Shown: one piece after another, positions 25,621 to 38,169 of the stretch
How the letters are laid out: each line of letters begins with the position of its first letter
How positions within the stretch are numbered: the first letter of the stretch is position 1
NCBI GenBank assembly: GCA_963556495.2
Contig: OY747717.1
Coordinates: forward strand, 194,001 to 258,000
DNA: 64,000 nucleotides
Reading direction: 5' to 3'
Source: Valencia hispanica
Taxonomy: Eukaryota > Chordata > Actinopteri > Cyprinodontiformes > Valenciidae
Notes under the pieces: generated by a model
Seen by the model: only the letters and a program-made list of their open reading frames with translations
The model's database searches: none
What the model was told of the DNA's origin: nothing
Position numbers and translations under genes: made by a program

Positions 25621-26018
25621 GACTCAGACTACCGAATTTGATTAGTCGAGGCGTGAGGTAATAAAAGCGTGGATGGCAGATTCCAGGTTCTAGAACAAGC
25701 CCAGATCATCAGCCACCACCACCGTGCTTGGTCCAACCTCAGTCCTGCCGCCATCTTGTTTCTCCTTCAAACCTACCAAGCAGCCATGCTGGTTCAGGGT
25801 CATGACCTTTAACCTTTAACCTGCTAACTGAGGCCTGTAGAGTCTCAGATGGACCTTGGGTTGAATCTGCTGGGAAGGTCACCAGCTGAGGAGCCTCTGA
25901 TGATTTTTCTTTACAGGTTTCAAATTATTTGAACCTATGAATGAACTTTTTCTGGTTTCAGACAGAACATGTCTCTGGGTTCTCAAACCTTCCTTGTTCC
26001 AGATTATCTGTAAATATT

Positions 26019-27497
26019 TATAAACTCAGCAAAAAAAGAAACGTCCTCTGACTATCAACTGTTTTTACTTTCAGTAAACGTAATATGTGTAAATATTTGT
26101 ATGAACACTAAAAGAGTCAACACCATAAGACATAAACTAAAAATGTTCCACAGACATGTGACTAACAGAAATAGAATAATGTGTCCTTGAATGAAGGGAG
26201 GCTCAAAATCAAAAGTAGCAGTCAGTATCTGGTGTGGCCACCAGCTGCTTGAAGTACTGCAGTGCATCTCCTCCTCATGGACCAGATTGGTCAGTTCTTG
26301 CTGTGAGATGTTACCCCACTCTTCCACCAAGGCACTTGCAGGTTCCTGGACATTTCTGGGGGGAATGGCCCTAGCCCTCACCCTGCGATCCAACAGGTCC
26401 CAGACGTGCTCAATGGGATTGAGATCCGGGCTCTTCGCTGGCCATGGCAGAACACTGACATTGCTGTCATGCAGAAACTCCTGCACAGAACGAGCAGCAT
26501 GGCTGGTGGCATTGTCCTGCTGGAGGATCATGTCTGGATGAGCGTGCATAAAGGGTACCACATGAGGGAGGAGGATGTCTTCCCTGTACCGCAAGGCATT
26601 GAGATCGCCTGCAACGACAACAAGCTCAGTCCGATGGTGATGTGATATACCGCCCCAGACCATGACGGACCCCCCCACCTCCAAATCCATCCCGCTCCAG
26701 GGTACAGGCCTCCGTGTAACGCTCATTCCTTCGACGATAAACACGAATCCGTCCATCACCCCTGGTGAGACAAAACCGTGACTCATCAGTGAAGAGAACT
26801 TTTTGCCCCTCCTGTCTGCTCCAGCGAAGGTGGGTTTGTGCTCATAGGCGGCGTTGTTGCTGGTGATGTCTGGTAAGGACCTGCCTTACAACAGGCCTAC
26901 AAGCCCTCAGTCCAGCCTCTCTCAGCCTATTGCGGACAGTCTGAGCACTGATGGAGGGATTGTGTGTTCCTGGTGTGACTCGGGCAGTTGTTGTGGCCAT
27001 CCTGTACCTGTCACGCAGGTGTGATATTCGGATGTACCGATCCTGTGCAGGTGTTGTTACACGTGGTCTTCCACTGCGAGGATGATCAGCTGTCCTTCCT
27101 GTCTCCCTGTAGCGCTGTCTTAGGCGTCTCACAGTGCGGACATTAGCCACATCAGCAGTCCTCATGCCTCCCCGCAGCATGCCTAATGCACGTTCACGCA
27201 GATGAGCAGGGACCCTGGGCATCTTTCTTTGGGTGTTTTTCACAGTCTGTAGACAAGTCTCTTTAGTGTCCTGTGTTTTTAGAACTGTGACCTTAAATGC
27301 CTACTTTCTGTAAGCTGTTAAGGTCTTAACCACCATTCCACAGGTGCATGTTCATTAATTGATTATGGTTAATTGAACATGCATGGAAAACATTGTTTAA
27401 ACCCTTTACAATGAAGATCTGTAAAGTTATTTGGATTTTTACAACATTATTGTTGAAATACACAGTCCTGAAAAAGGGACGTTTCTTTTAGTACATA
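26019..27497 (-). mobile_element. Tc1-like DNA transposon, complete length, transposase frameshifted
   Basis: Imperfect inverted ends are visible: AGCAAAAAAAGAAACGTCC at about 26030 and the complement of GGGACGTTTCTTTTAGTA near 27478-27495. On the minus strand 27243-26842 encodes the paired-like DNA-binding part (MPRVPAHLRERALGMLRGG, then HPRSGRPRVTT). The frame from 26786 encodes GGSVMVWGGI, MILQQDNATSHAAR and KSPDLNPIEHVWD. The first acidic block (LFTDESRF) is present but in another frame. Thus at least two one-base shifts are visible, one near 26843-26850 and one in a G-run near 26665-26672. The second Asp and the last Glu of the catalytic triad are intact. It is not active as it stands. 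Confidence 0.9.
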
Positions 27498-29999
27498 TAA
27501 ATATATATCTTTATATAACCAGCAGCTGATGAACGGGTCAGAGAGGAAACACTGAAGTATTTTTGGAGAATTTTCCAGATGATTCATGTTAGACTCACTG
27601 CAGGTTGTAAACATTGAGTCATTTTCCACCTCAGCTCGTCCTGTGTCGGGTCTCAGACTGCCAGTTCATCACCGGACCAATGAACAGAACCGATACAGGC
27701 AGAACATTCAACCTCCACACAGAAAAACCCAGTCAGGCAGGGGTTTGAACCCACAACCTGCAGAGCTGAGCCGTCTGAGGTTGAGGAGAGATGAATCTTT
27801 GCGGCTCTTCTTGACCCTTAGCTCTGAACGTTGTTGGCAGGAAGCTCTTGAGTTCAGAAGAAAAATAGTTCTGCAGCAGGAAGTCTTTCACTTTGCTTAT
27901 TATTAATAATCCTACAGAAGCTGTTGGGCTTAAAGGCTGCAGAGGAACAACAACACACAACTTCAGCTGAACAGAGACCTGCTGCTGGAACCGAGACAAA
28001 CACCGAGGTCAGACTGAATGTTTCTTCTTCTTCTCTGGATGCTGGTGCTCTGGTTGTTGGCTTCAGCCTTCATCTGAGGCGTCACCGTGGGGACGTTGTT
28101 GTTGAGATCAGCCCATGAGTGAGAGCGAAGGTTTACTGTTGGTGTGAGTGATGACACTGCCTTCTGTGTTTGAGCCATGGCAGAACCGGACGGGGTTTAG
28201 AACAACAGATGGATGGACATTGTCTAAATCTTTGTATGTGAGGACCAGTCCTAAAGGGTGACTCTCTGTCCTGGCTGTAGATAACCTTCTTTTATTTAAA
28301 CACTTAAAATTCCAGCAGTTTTCACCCAAGTTGCTTTAAAAGTAAAATTAAAATATATTTGGAGTAGAAGCATGACTGGGAACTCTGTGGAGGTTTCTCC
28401 CACAACAATCTGTGAAGGTGCTAATGTCACAGAGTAAAATCATCTTGTAGACACTGAAAAAAAAAAATCATTTTTATGGCCTTCTATTAATTTTAAAAAA
28501 TGAATAAAAGCTTTAAAAGTTGCTTGCGTGCAGTAGTTGTGGCTTCTACTGGTGAGTTGGACATTATTTTGACTTTCTGACTGGTTTGACAAAAGCAATT
28601 GGTGTATCTACAGTTATGATTGTATCCTTGATTGGCAAACAACATTGAATCTGAAGAATCCTAGCTTTCTCATGATGAAAAGTTGTCGCAAAAAACCCCC
28701 AAAGTTTGACCAGGAAGTATGAAATGTGGCGTATTTGGGATGTAAAATGCTGATTGATTAAAGAAGAGTTCCTCTCATCCTGTGGGGAAGCCTTCATCAC
28801 TTCCCACTCTGCTGGCATCCAGGACATCCTTTGAGGCAGGAAGGTTGTTGGGTCGGGTTCTGGTGCTGTGGGATCCATTTTTCTTTCTCAACAGCTTGTA
28901 TATAATCAGACTGAAGAGTAGCAGGTCTCTGCTGGGTAATGATGTTCCTCCTGTGTTCTCAAGGAGCAGCTCATCACTTGGTGTTTGCTGCAAGTAGCTA
29001 AAGATCCTTTCTGAGGCTCAGAACCGAATGAGGATGTGTACAAGGACACGATTGTCTCTCTGACCAGATATTAATTACTCTGCAGCAACAAGGATAGTTT
29101 TTGTTGTTGTTTTGTTTTACCTCAGACACACAGAACTGAAAGTTTTGTGGAGTCTCCTTTCTACCTTACACCTCTGAGCTGAGCTATGTCTGCAGATCTG
29201 TGGGGCCTCCCCTGGTTCGGGGATGTGAGAATCCTCCTGGTCGGTGAGGTGAGGTTGCTGTATGCTTGATTAGATTTCAGGAAATCCTTTGCTTATGTCT
29301 TGTTCAGTTTGGTGTGCTGAACTGGAGGAAGATTATCTGCCTTGGCTCACCAATCTGGCCTGACAGTCTGAATTCTCTCCCCCATTGTAAAGAGACTCGA
29401 TTCAGCTGAATCTGGGCTTGTTTCGGGTCATCAGGGTCAGGGTTACCCTGCAGCCTGGTGCAACAGGATCTGTTCAGTCAGACAGACGTGGAGGAGGAGA
29501 GTTAAACTGATCTGAATCAGGGCAGCAGCTGGAATCTAAGGTCAAGACAGAGGGAACAGTTTAGCTGTGCTGGGGTCCGATCTGGTGTCGGTAACAATGC
29601 AGAATCCGGACGGATCTATATAGCGAGGCCCTTCTCCTCCTAGCTGGAGCCTGGACCTCCTCCCTCCATAAATAACTGTAGAGATGATTGTTGGTTCTGC
29701 CCTGCCCGTGATTTCCAGCAGACGTTGGTGTTCCTCATGGGTTGTGCCTTGGGTCTACTCTCTTTCCTCTTCTCTGCCAGCAACGGATGTCTCAACTTTG
29801 TTCAGTAAACCTGACGGGATGGAAATGGTCACCTTCAACCTGTCCGACCTTCTGAGCATAGAAGGAATGTGAACAGATTTTATGAAACCCTGTTTGAGAT
29901 TAAACTGTTTTCCAACCTTTGTTTTGGATCGGCATCATGAGGACCGCCTCCTGGCTTTATTTCACTTGGAGCTTTAATGTTTCTCCCATTTTGTCCCAA
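27498..29999. other. Stretch upstream of gasdermin gene A
   Basis: No coding exon was recognised. A TATATA word at 29617-29622 followed by a GC-rich block could be a core promoter for gene A. The sequence just before its start codon is a good splice acceptor (TTTTGTCCCAACAG, ending at 30002), implying an untranslated first exon somewhere in 29.6-29.9 kb. The ORF at 28564-28878 (minus) has no known domain. Confidence 0.4.
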
Positions 30000-30005
30000 C
30001 AGAAG

Positions 30006-33000
30006 ATGTTTGCATCTGAAACCAGCGCCGTAGTCAAAAGTGTCGGAGCGGAGGAGGATCTGATCTCCAACTCCAATTTAAACCAGAAGCTTGATCTTCT
30101 GACTCTGGTCAAGGTCAGAGAGGCGAATTTCTTCAACTACCCGAAGTACACAACGGTGGACTGCACCCTACCTGAGCTGATGGAGGAGGAGGAGGCGTTC
30201 TCTCCAGGTGAGTTTCCTCACAAACACACAAGCACCACCTGAAACATTTCTGTGACCTTTAACCTTTCTGCCAGAGGTTGAAGAAGAACTTTTAGTGAAG
30301 GACTTCAAGACTTCTTTAGAGACCAGTGGGAGCGGTGAACTGGGGGGAGGACACCAAGCTGTTGGCAAAGCTGAGATCTCTGCAAAGTCTGACTCTGTGG
30401 ATGGTCAGGTTGAGCCAGTCAGCATCAAGAAAAAGAAAGCCAACCTTAAAGCTGTGAGGAACAAGTTCAGTGGCAGGTAAAGCACGATCCAAGGCAAGGA
30501 AAGGCAATTTTATTTGTGTAGCACACTTTCAACAGCAGGGTAATTCAAGGTGCTTTACATGATGGAGGATGGAGCCCTGGGGCACCCCACATGTGATTTC
30601 TCTTCGTTCTGATGAAAAGTTTCCCATTGAAACATAGAAATCCCTGTTCTTTAGGTAAGACTCAAACCAGCCCAGTCCTGTACCAGAGAGTCCGACCCAG
30701 CTCTCCAGTTGTTCCAATAATATATCATAATCAACACTTTGGTCCAACAGAACCAGCACTGTGGTTCTACCACAGTCTGTATTTATGCAGATGTCATTGA
30801 ATACTTTGACTAGGACAGTCTCGGTGCCGTGGTTACCACGGAAACCAGACTGAAAAACATCAAAGCGGTTTGTCATTGTTAGGAAGCTATTTAACTGCTG
30901 AAACAGCTTTTTCAATAATCTTACTGATGAATGGAAGATTAGAGATCGGCCTGCCAATCCAGCCGCATATTACTGTCCTGTTGGTCCAAACCGGGTCTCA
31001 TGGGTCCCTCTGATGATGATCTTTGTCAGAAAACTTAAGAAAGAGAAGATGAAGCTGCTGAACCTGAAGGAGAAGGACAAGCTGGCTTTCGTTTATGAGA
31101 CAATTTATAACACCGGACCTATGAAGATGATCAAAAAGACTCTTCAGGATGGATCCATCTCTGCGTCCTACCAGAAACTCCTGAATCTGCTGTTCAAGGT
31201 GAGTGACCCTGCAGAGAGTCCGAAACATTAGGAACACAGTCAGACGGTCCGGTTCTAGTTCTCCAAAATCTAAAACCTTCTAAGGTTCAGTCGGACCTTC
31301 AGTTCAGGTAGACATTCTCCACTCCATCATCAGCTAAATAAATACAAAATGTTTTAATTCTGAGTCTAGAAAAAATACAGGCTCACCTTCTGACCAACCA
31401 GGAGGAGGTTGGCAGTAAAACATAACTGGATCAGAACCACCTCCCTGGTCTGAGTTCCTCTCATAAGAGCAGAAAACAGAACAGATTTTTGGTTCCTCAG
31501 ATTTAAGTAGCTTCAGCACTCAACACCTGAGGACCTCAGAACATCTTGAAGCCTCTGTATGACAGAACCGGGTAATGGTGGTGGTAAATGTTCTCCTTCT
31601 GGATTTAACTCTTCATCAGGGCAGCAGGAAGGAGGAGACGTCCTTCACCGTCCCAGAAAAGTCCACCTTTGCGTTTGGACTTCAGGAGATCATGTTGGGG
31701 GATGAGAAGATGGGTGAGAATAACTTCTATCTGACTTTGCTGCATTTATTCCTACAGTTTTGTCACCGTTTTCTTCTTGTATTTAGAAATACCGTTTGAA
31801 ACGTGGACTCACAGGAAGAATCTGGGTAAGTTCCTCTGAGTTCCTTCCTTTTACTGATCCTCAGACATTTAGGACGCTGTGGCTAACGAGTGAAGGTCCA
31901 ACTGACCCAGTCTATGGGGAGATCACAGACTCACCTGAGCAGGTGTGAGTGTGGAGCTGATGATACCATCTGGATTTAGCTGGTCCAGTCTCAGAGCAGA
32001 ATGACCAGCCAATGTCTCCAACCCTTACTGTGTGCCTGGAGATTGGAGGTCTCCCTGGTGATCAGCTTGGGGACTTTCTTTGACCTTCAGCCAAGTTGCT
32101 GTTAGGGTGGTCCAGTCCACACGGGTTGTAACCAGACTCTGGACATAGTTCCTTTGGAGGTTCTGCTGATTGGAGGTGGAAGTTTTTCTGCTGGAGTTTC
32201 CTCCCATCTCAGTCCAACCAAGGCAGGAGCGGTGTCCTTCTTCTTGACCGAGCCTTACCAGTGACGGTTGAACTTGGTGTCTCCAGAGATGTTTGTGGTG
32301 TTCATGGACAGGTTCTACAGACCTGGTGGTGATGAGGTTGTCTGGTCTGGGGACCTCAGGGTCTTCTTTTTGGAGATTCTGTTGAGATCTTAACATACTG
32401 ACGTTAAGATGGAGCAGATTGGAGAGAACATCTGCAGCCAGGATGACCGACCGGGACCTTCTGATCTGAGCACATGGTTATTGTTGTTATTATGTTGAAG
32501 GTCAGATCTTCACGGAGCAGCTGGTCTTTAAAGCTACATTGTGTATTTTTTTGAGTTAATTCTTAGCAAAAACCCCTTTGTTCTTTCAAAAATATGTCCT
32601 CATGGATGTGTAATTACTTCCACCTACTAATGAAAGTATTCTTGTAAGTGTAGAATCAGCTATTCAGAATACATACGTGCGAGTCGCTCGAATGGCTGAC
32701 TCCATGTTGAGCCTCCATCTTTGAAATACATTCGCCAACGAGGGACAATCCTGGACATTCTAGCTCCGCCTTTCGCGTTTTGGCTACACTCAGTTGCACT
32801 GTGACGAATGCCAGAGGAAGATTGTCTACACGCGACGCGGCAGACGTCTGACAATATAACTAAATGCAATAGTAACCTCATCACTGGAAGGAACACTGGA
32901 CGAAGTCGTAGTACTGGAAGCCATGTTAACCTTGGCATGAAACGGCCACCGTAGGAGTTAAAACACGCTCGGAATGGGGGGCGGGGCTAGAACGTAATAT

Positions 33001-36000
33001 TCAGGTGGTTGTTTCACCTCTAGATGGGAGAAGTTCTTACACAATGTAGCTTTAAGCTTCCAGACATTTCTGCTTTGAGTCGCAAATGAACAGATTTCAA
33101 AAAACATTTTATTCACATTTTTTCTTTATCCCCTTTATAAAAAAACTTTTTTAATGGAAACAGATGAATTACTGGGGATATTCTGGGGTTCAACTGGAAA
33201 TAAATCCACGTTTATCAGGATCTCCTCCTATCTTCTGCTTTTTAACGGGTTGACTTCTGTCTCTAGGTGTGTTCGCATGTGACAGCATCGACTCAGATCT
33301 CCTGCAGCAGGTCAGAGAAGGTAAGAGAGCAACACACTGGGAACATCTTCCTGAATACTTTTAGACAAAGTTTAATGCTCATGGTCTTGTAAAGGCAAGG
33401 CAAGTTTATTTGTACAGCACAATTCATGTTACAAGACAATTCAAAGTGCTTTACATAAAACATCAAAAGCATTACAGCAGGGTGCAGAAAAAGCAAAAGT
33501 ACAGGAACAAAAACCATGATAAAAAAAAAAGTAAAGCAGCTTGTCTACCTTTAGACTAGATGAAACCTCTTCTGGTTTCATCAAGAAGAGGTGGCTCACA
33601 AGTCTATCTCATTATTATTCATGATATGTAAACATCTCACTTTTGATTGGATAACATCAATGCAACTCTCCTGCTGAAAAATGCAATGCTGAGGTGTTAT
33701 CTCCACAAATAACACAAGCTTAAACATGTTCCGCCATGTTGTGAAGTTGCAACATTTAGCTTCTACTAGCCGAATTACTAACGGTTAGCTCCTACTAGCC
33801 GAGTTATTAATGGTTAGCTTCTACTAGCTGAGTTGCTAACAGTTAGTTTCTACTAGACGAGCTGCTAACAGTTAGCCTCTACCAGTCAAGTTGCTAACGA
33901 TTAGCTTCTACTAGCTGAGTTGCTAACAGTTAGTTTCTACTAGACGAGTTGCTAACAGTTAGCCTCAAGTAGCCAAGTTTTTAACTATTAGTTTCTACTT
34001 GCCAAGTGGCTAACAGTTAGCCTTTGCTATCAGCATTGTTAAAGTTAGCTTCTACTAGCAGTGATGCTAACAGTGAGCTTCTACTAGCCAAGTTACTTAC
34101 GGTTAGTTTCTACTTCTCAAGTTGCTAACAGTTAGCAACTCTCCCGGCTGCAAAACCGATGCAGCCTTCCAGTGGGCGGTCCCAAGTCAATGTGGGCGGG
34201 GCCATGATTACTAATTTTCTCTGTGACGTAGAAGGGACTGGCTTTTTCTGACTTGCTCATTTTTGCGGTCTATCTTTCTGTGGTTAATGCAGACAATGAC
34301 ATCTGTAAGTAACAATAAATGTATTTCTGTTGACCTCTGATGAACTTCTTCTTCTCTGGTTCCGTTGGTCTTAGAACCAACTAATGGGCCCAGGGGTTCG
34401 GTTCTGGACAGCCACGCCCGTTCTCCTTTACCTAGCTGGGTAGAGCAGCAGGTTCTTCTGGAACCAAAGTCAGTACAGATTAAATTCACAAATACAGATA
34501 AAATCAGAGGTTTAGCCCTGACTCTTTTTCCTCCTGGTCAGATATTAAATCGGACTGAACCAGTTTCAGCTCAATAGGATCAACAACATATTTCTCTGTT
34601 GGATAAACACCAGAATATTCAGACATTTTAGACTGCTTATCATTATAAGGTCACTGTACCTTTAAATGATTTGAGAACGCCCACATGATGATGTCACTGT
34701 TTTGTAAGTTTCTGATAGGATAATTTACTAAATCTTAGTTAATCTGAGATACTCCTGAACACACTGAAAAATCCTATTAATAAATTATTTGCACCTGTAA
34801 GTGGAGAAAATGTTCACCTGCCGCATGCATATGTAACTACGAATCGTATTTCAAAAAGAACAAGTATTACACGATTTGTCAGTGAATGAGACCTTTAGTT
34901 ATTAATTATGGCTAATGTTGCTAATTGCTACCATACCTAAGTTTATATCTTTAGCATGAGGTATATTCACATAAAGAAGAATCGAATGATCAATTCATCT
35001 TTAACAATAAAAATATGTTTTATCTCCCTGCTTCACTATGATGCTCATTTTAATGAAATTATTTTATCTTTTTGTTTCTTTGTTTACCTTTAACACACTT
35101 TGCTTTAACTTGTGTATAAATGTGATATGAAGACAGTTTTGATCATCTTCAGTCATTGATTCTGCTGCTCACATGGTCTTATAAATGATGTCAAACAAAC
35201 ATGAAACTTCTCACTGATCTCCTGCAGGGATCAAGATGAAGGAGTTTCTCCTGAAGCCGCTCACGGATCTCCCCAGGTCGACCCGCCAGGATCTGCTCAA
35301 GAAGCTTCAAGATGTTCTGGAGGAAGGAAACGCTCTGAGTCTGCTGGAGGAAACGGTACGGCTGATGTTCGTCCTCATCCTGATGGTCAGAGCTGAACAT
35401 CTTCGCAGCTCGTCTGGCCTCCAGATGTCAGTGTGTTCGTTCTGGATCTGTGGATCATTGTTCTCCTCCTCTTCTTCTCAGCTGCATCAGAGCAGCAAAG
35501 GAGTAGGCGAGCGTCCTCAGTCCAAGGCCGTCTCGTCCTTCATGGACCTCCTGGATGAGTCCAACGTGTCCACAAAGGTGAAGGACGCTGTCCATCTTCT
35601 GGTCAGCGCTATGGATGGTGAGTTAGCTGAAGCTCTGAAGGTATCATCATCATCATCATCAGAAGAAGAAGCAGATGTCCCACATAACATGAAATCATTC
35701 ACAGTCCTTTTCCACAGAAGCCTTTATTTAAATCTTCTCCTTCTTCTGGTTTCTGCAGCTCTGCCACAAGTAAAAGTGCGACCTCTGACCTCCTGCAGTC
35801 CTGAAACTCGGACAGTCCTCAGACAGCTGGTTCGTCCATTTTCTCTCAGAAATGTCCCCATCGTCAACTTTATTTATTTGTGTTTGAATGATGGTCTGAA
35901 AACATTCAGCTTATTTAAAACAAAAGGGGAAACTTGGAACATGAAAATGATCATCTTCCATAAATCAATACTCAGGATTTGAATGTGTCCAATTAGGTTT

Positions 36001-36699
36001 TAGGAGAAGTTTCTATGGTTTAGAGCATAAAATAAACTCCTGATAATCTGGTCTGGATCAAGGTTCAGGTGAAAATCTTCTACAGGCTTTCCTGCTCTCA
36101 CCTGCAAAATAAATCAATCAAACTATATTTATTATTTATTCCTTTTTTGGAACTCCAGAAATGTAAACAAAATGAGTCCAAATGAGACATAAAGACAGCA
36201 GAAAGACTAAAGGACACACGTTAGGGATAGACTGTGGGACATGTCCCCAACTGTCTCCATGTGTCTCCATGTGTCTCCAACTGTCTCCATGTGTCTCCAT
36301 GTGTCTCCAACTGTCTCCATGTGTCTCCATGTGTCTCCAACTGTCTCCATGTGTCTCCATGTGTCTCCATGTGTCTCCAACTGTCTCCATGTGTCTCCTT
36401 GTGTCTCCAACTGTCTCCATGTGTCTCCATGTGTCTCCAACTCTCTCCAACTGTCTCCACGTGTCTCCATGTGTCTCCAGGTGGAGAGTCTGAGGGACGA
36501 AGGTGAAGCCTGTCTCCCAGCGTCTCTGCCCGTCCCCCTGCAGCAGGACGGGGAGCTGCGCTGGGCAGCTGACCTCCTCTGTTCCTCTGATGAGACGCTG
36601 ACGGAGCTGAGTGAGAGCTGGGACCGACCACCGGAGGTTCTGCTGGAGGTTCTGGCTCTGACCGTGCTGGGAGTCCACAAGCTGCAGCCACGAGAGTGA
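30006..36699 (+). CDS. gsdme-like: Gasdermin E-like pore-forming protein, gene A, 10 coding exons
   Basis: Exons: 30006-30207, 30275-30476, 31030-31198, 31620-31713, 31787-31825, 33267-33320, 35228-35355, 35482-35617, 35759-35829 and 36481-36699. All have GT/AG borders and continuous phase, giving 437 residues with no stop. The N-terminus [14 protein letters not shown] and the [13 protein letters not shown] block match gasdermin E-like starts. Exons 1-5 form the pore-forming domain (about 1-235), with lysine-rich [10 protein letters not shown] and KLKKEKMK stretches. Exon 6 is the linker, with Asp241 and a DSID244|S motif that could be a caspase site. Exons 7-10 encode the helical C-terminal domain ([31 protein letters not shown]). 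In this family cleavage frees the N-terminal part to perforate membranes (pyroptosis). Transposon pieces sit in introns 2, 5 and 6. Intron 9 ends in a decamer repeat. The subtype among fish GSDME paralogs is uncertain. Confidence 0.9.
30490..31000 (-). mobile_element. LINE reverse-transcriptase fragment in gene A intron 2
   Basis: The minus strand from 30957 encodes [39 protein letters not shown] and [13 protein letters not shown], which are RT palm motifs. The YADD block is missing and sequence jumps to a LINE-type 3' tail (GCAAGGAAAGGCAATTTTATT). An internal deletion is therefore likely. It is antisense to the host gene. Confidence 0.8.
31826..33266 (+). other. Gene A intron 5
   Basis: Between exons 5 and 6. 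It contains a MITE-like element at 32530-33053. The part at 31860-32400 carries an open minus-strand frame of 123 codons with no recognised domain. Confidence 0.6.
32530..33053. mobile_element. MITE-like non-autonomous DNA transposon
   Basis: Perfect 16-bp inverted ends: AAAGCTACATTGTGTA at 32530-32545 and TACACAATGTAGCTTT at 33038-33053. They flank about 490 bp without a transposase. A target-site duplication is not clear, so the superfamily stays open (hAT-like is one possibility). It lies in intron 5 of gene A. Confidence 0.75.
33390..33530 (-). mobile_element. LINE/SINE 3' tail fragment
   Basis: The sequence AAGGCAAGGCAAGTTTATTT, then ACAATTCAAAGTGCTTTACA, is a very common fish LINE 3' end in inverted orientation. 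It resembles the tail at 30497-30560. It lies in intron 6 of gene A. Confidence 0.6.
33755..34140. repeat. Degenerate 30-bp minisatellite
   Basis: About a dozen diverged units of the form GTTAGCTTCTACTAGCCGAG + TTGCTAACA lie in intron 6 of gene A, directly before the 497-bp repeat copy. Confidence 0.8.
34304..34800. repeat. 497-bp dispersed repeat, copy 1 (gene A intron 6)
   Basis: Nearly identical to 36914-37410: the same 497-bp length with only two substitutions seen by eye. It starts TGTAAGTAACAATAAATG and ends TTATTTGCACCTGTAA. Both ends carry TGTAA; here the outer 8 bases CTGTAAGT occur on both sides and may be a target duplication. It encodes no recognised protein. Family unknown. Confidence 0.9.
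36241..36480. repeat. Decamer minisatellite at gene A exon-10 acceptor (24 units)
   Basis: Twenty-four 10-bp units (GTGTCTCCAT, CTGTCTCCAA and variants) run without any indel. The last unit, GTGTCTCCAG, supplies the splice acceptor AG. The sense strand contains no other AG, so the array acts as an extended pyrimidine-rich, AG-free zone. The period of 10 leaves all six frames open. Confidence 0.95.
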
Positions 36700-36913
36700 A
36701 GCTGGTTCTGCTGGTGGACGTTTCACACTGAAGACTTTAACTGAAGGAAATATTCTTGATTATTAATCAGCTTTATGCTTCATAGAAAATGGAATGAAAT
36801 CAAATTTTCTACATCTATATTTTCTATATAATTTTTTATAATTCAAATTTTCACAGATTTTCTATATTTTCTTCATTAAAAACAAGGTTTCGTTCAACCT
36901 GATTTCATGTATT

Positions 36914-37410
36914 TGTAAGTAACAATAAATGTATTTCTGTTGACCTCTGATGAACTTCTTCTTCTCTGGTTCCGTTGGTCTTAGAACCAACTAATGGGCC
37001 CAGGGGTTCGGTTCTGGACAGCCACGCCCGTTCTCCTTTACCTAGCTGGGTAGAGCAGCAGGTTCTTCTGGAACCAAAGTCAGTACAGATTAAATTCACA
37101 AATACAGATAAAATCAGAGGTTTAGCCCTGACTCTTTTTCCTCCTGGTCAGATATTAAATCGGACTGAACCAGTTTCAGCTCATTAGGATCAACAACATA
37201 TTTCTCTGTTGGATAAACACCAGAATATTCAGACATTTTAGACTGCTTATCATTATAAGGTCACTGTACCTTTAAATGATTTGAGAACGCCCACATGATG
37301 ATGTCACTGTTTTGTAAGTTTCTGATAGGATAATTTACTACATCTTAGTTAATCTGAGATACTCCTGAACACACTGAAAAATCCTATTAATAAATTATTT
37401 GCACCTGTAA
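36914..37410. repeat. 497-bp dispersed repeat, copy 2 (downstream of gene A)
   Basis: Direct copy of 34304-34800, about 215 bp past the gene A stop codon. With copy 1 it brackets exons 7-10. Its flanks differ from those of copy 1 immediately outside the shared 497 bp. Confidence 0.9.
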
Positions 37411-37599
37411 ACAGTCTGGGAATGATGAGACCTGGAGAAGATGAAGCTGATCAGAAAGTGGTCTTCCACAGTGAAACATGAGCTGAAAGGCCACTCAGAA
37501 AGAAAGAAGCCAGATTACAGTCTGCTAATGTCCTCAGGGACAAAGACCTTCACTCCTGGAGACATGTCCTGTTTTTCATTTTTCATTTTTAGTTAGTTT

Positions 37600-38160
37600 C
37601 CTGTTTAGAGAATAACAGCAGATTGCATCAATTCATTGACCTGAGGTTGCGTACCATTGATGCAGACTTCCAACCTCAGCAATCCCTCATACTGAGCAAG
37701 CATGTAGCGACGGTGGAGAGGAAAAACTCCCCTTTAACAGGAAGAAACCTCCAACAGAACCAGGCTCAGTAGGAGCGGCCATCTGCCACGACCGTCTGGG
37801 GGTTTGAGAAGACAGAGCAGAAACACAGAAGGAACAGAAGATCTGATATAAGAGAACTTTCTATGTTACAGAAAGTAAAAAGTTGATAACAGGACACAGT
37901 GGATGTTCAGTTACTGGGAGCATCATCCCAGACTCTAGGAGTGACTTTCCTGATAAAGACCTAATGTTTAATAGAGCTAACTTCAGTGTTTTGATAATCG
38001 GTAGCTGAACCTTCTGACGGTGATCAATTTGAGATTTGTTTTATTATAAGAGCGTTTGGCTTTAGTTTTTTGTTTTCTCTTGCTTACATGACTTGAATGA
38101 TTTTTTTTCCGGGGCGGACGACTTCTGGAAGACGGTGGGAGTAGAATTACTATCCAGTTC
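37600..38160 (-). mobile_element. LINE 3'-UTR fragment
   Basis: Reverse complement of the LINE 3' region seen at 2290-2410 and 55120-55290 (CGTGGCAGATGGCCGCTCCT and AACATAGAAAGTTCTCTT words). It lies downstream of an ORF1 block on the same strand and is probably part of a nested insertion. Confidence 0.75.
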
Positions 38161-38169
38161 CCTTATATA

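Noticed and set aside
32025..32396. 123-codon minus-strand ORF as a gene
   Set aside because: No domain, no splice support and antisense within gene A intron 5; best left unassigned.
34304..34800. Solo LTR of a retrovirus-like element
   Set aside because: The unit does not have TG...CA ends or an obvious target duplication in both copies, and no internal gag/pol is near.
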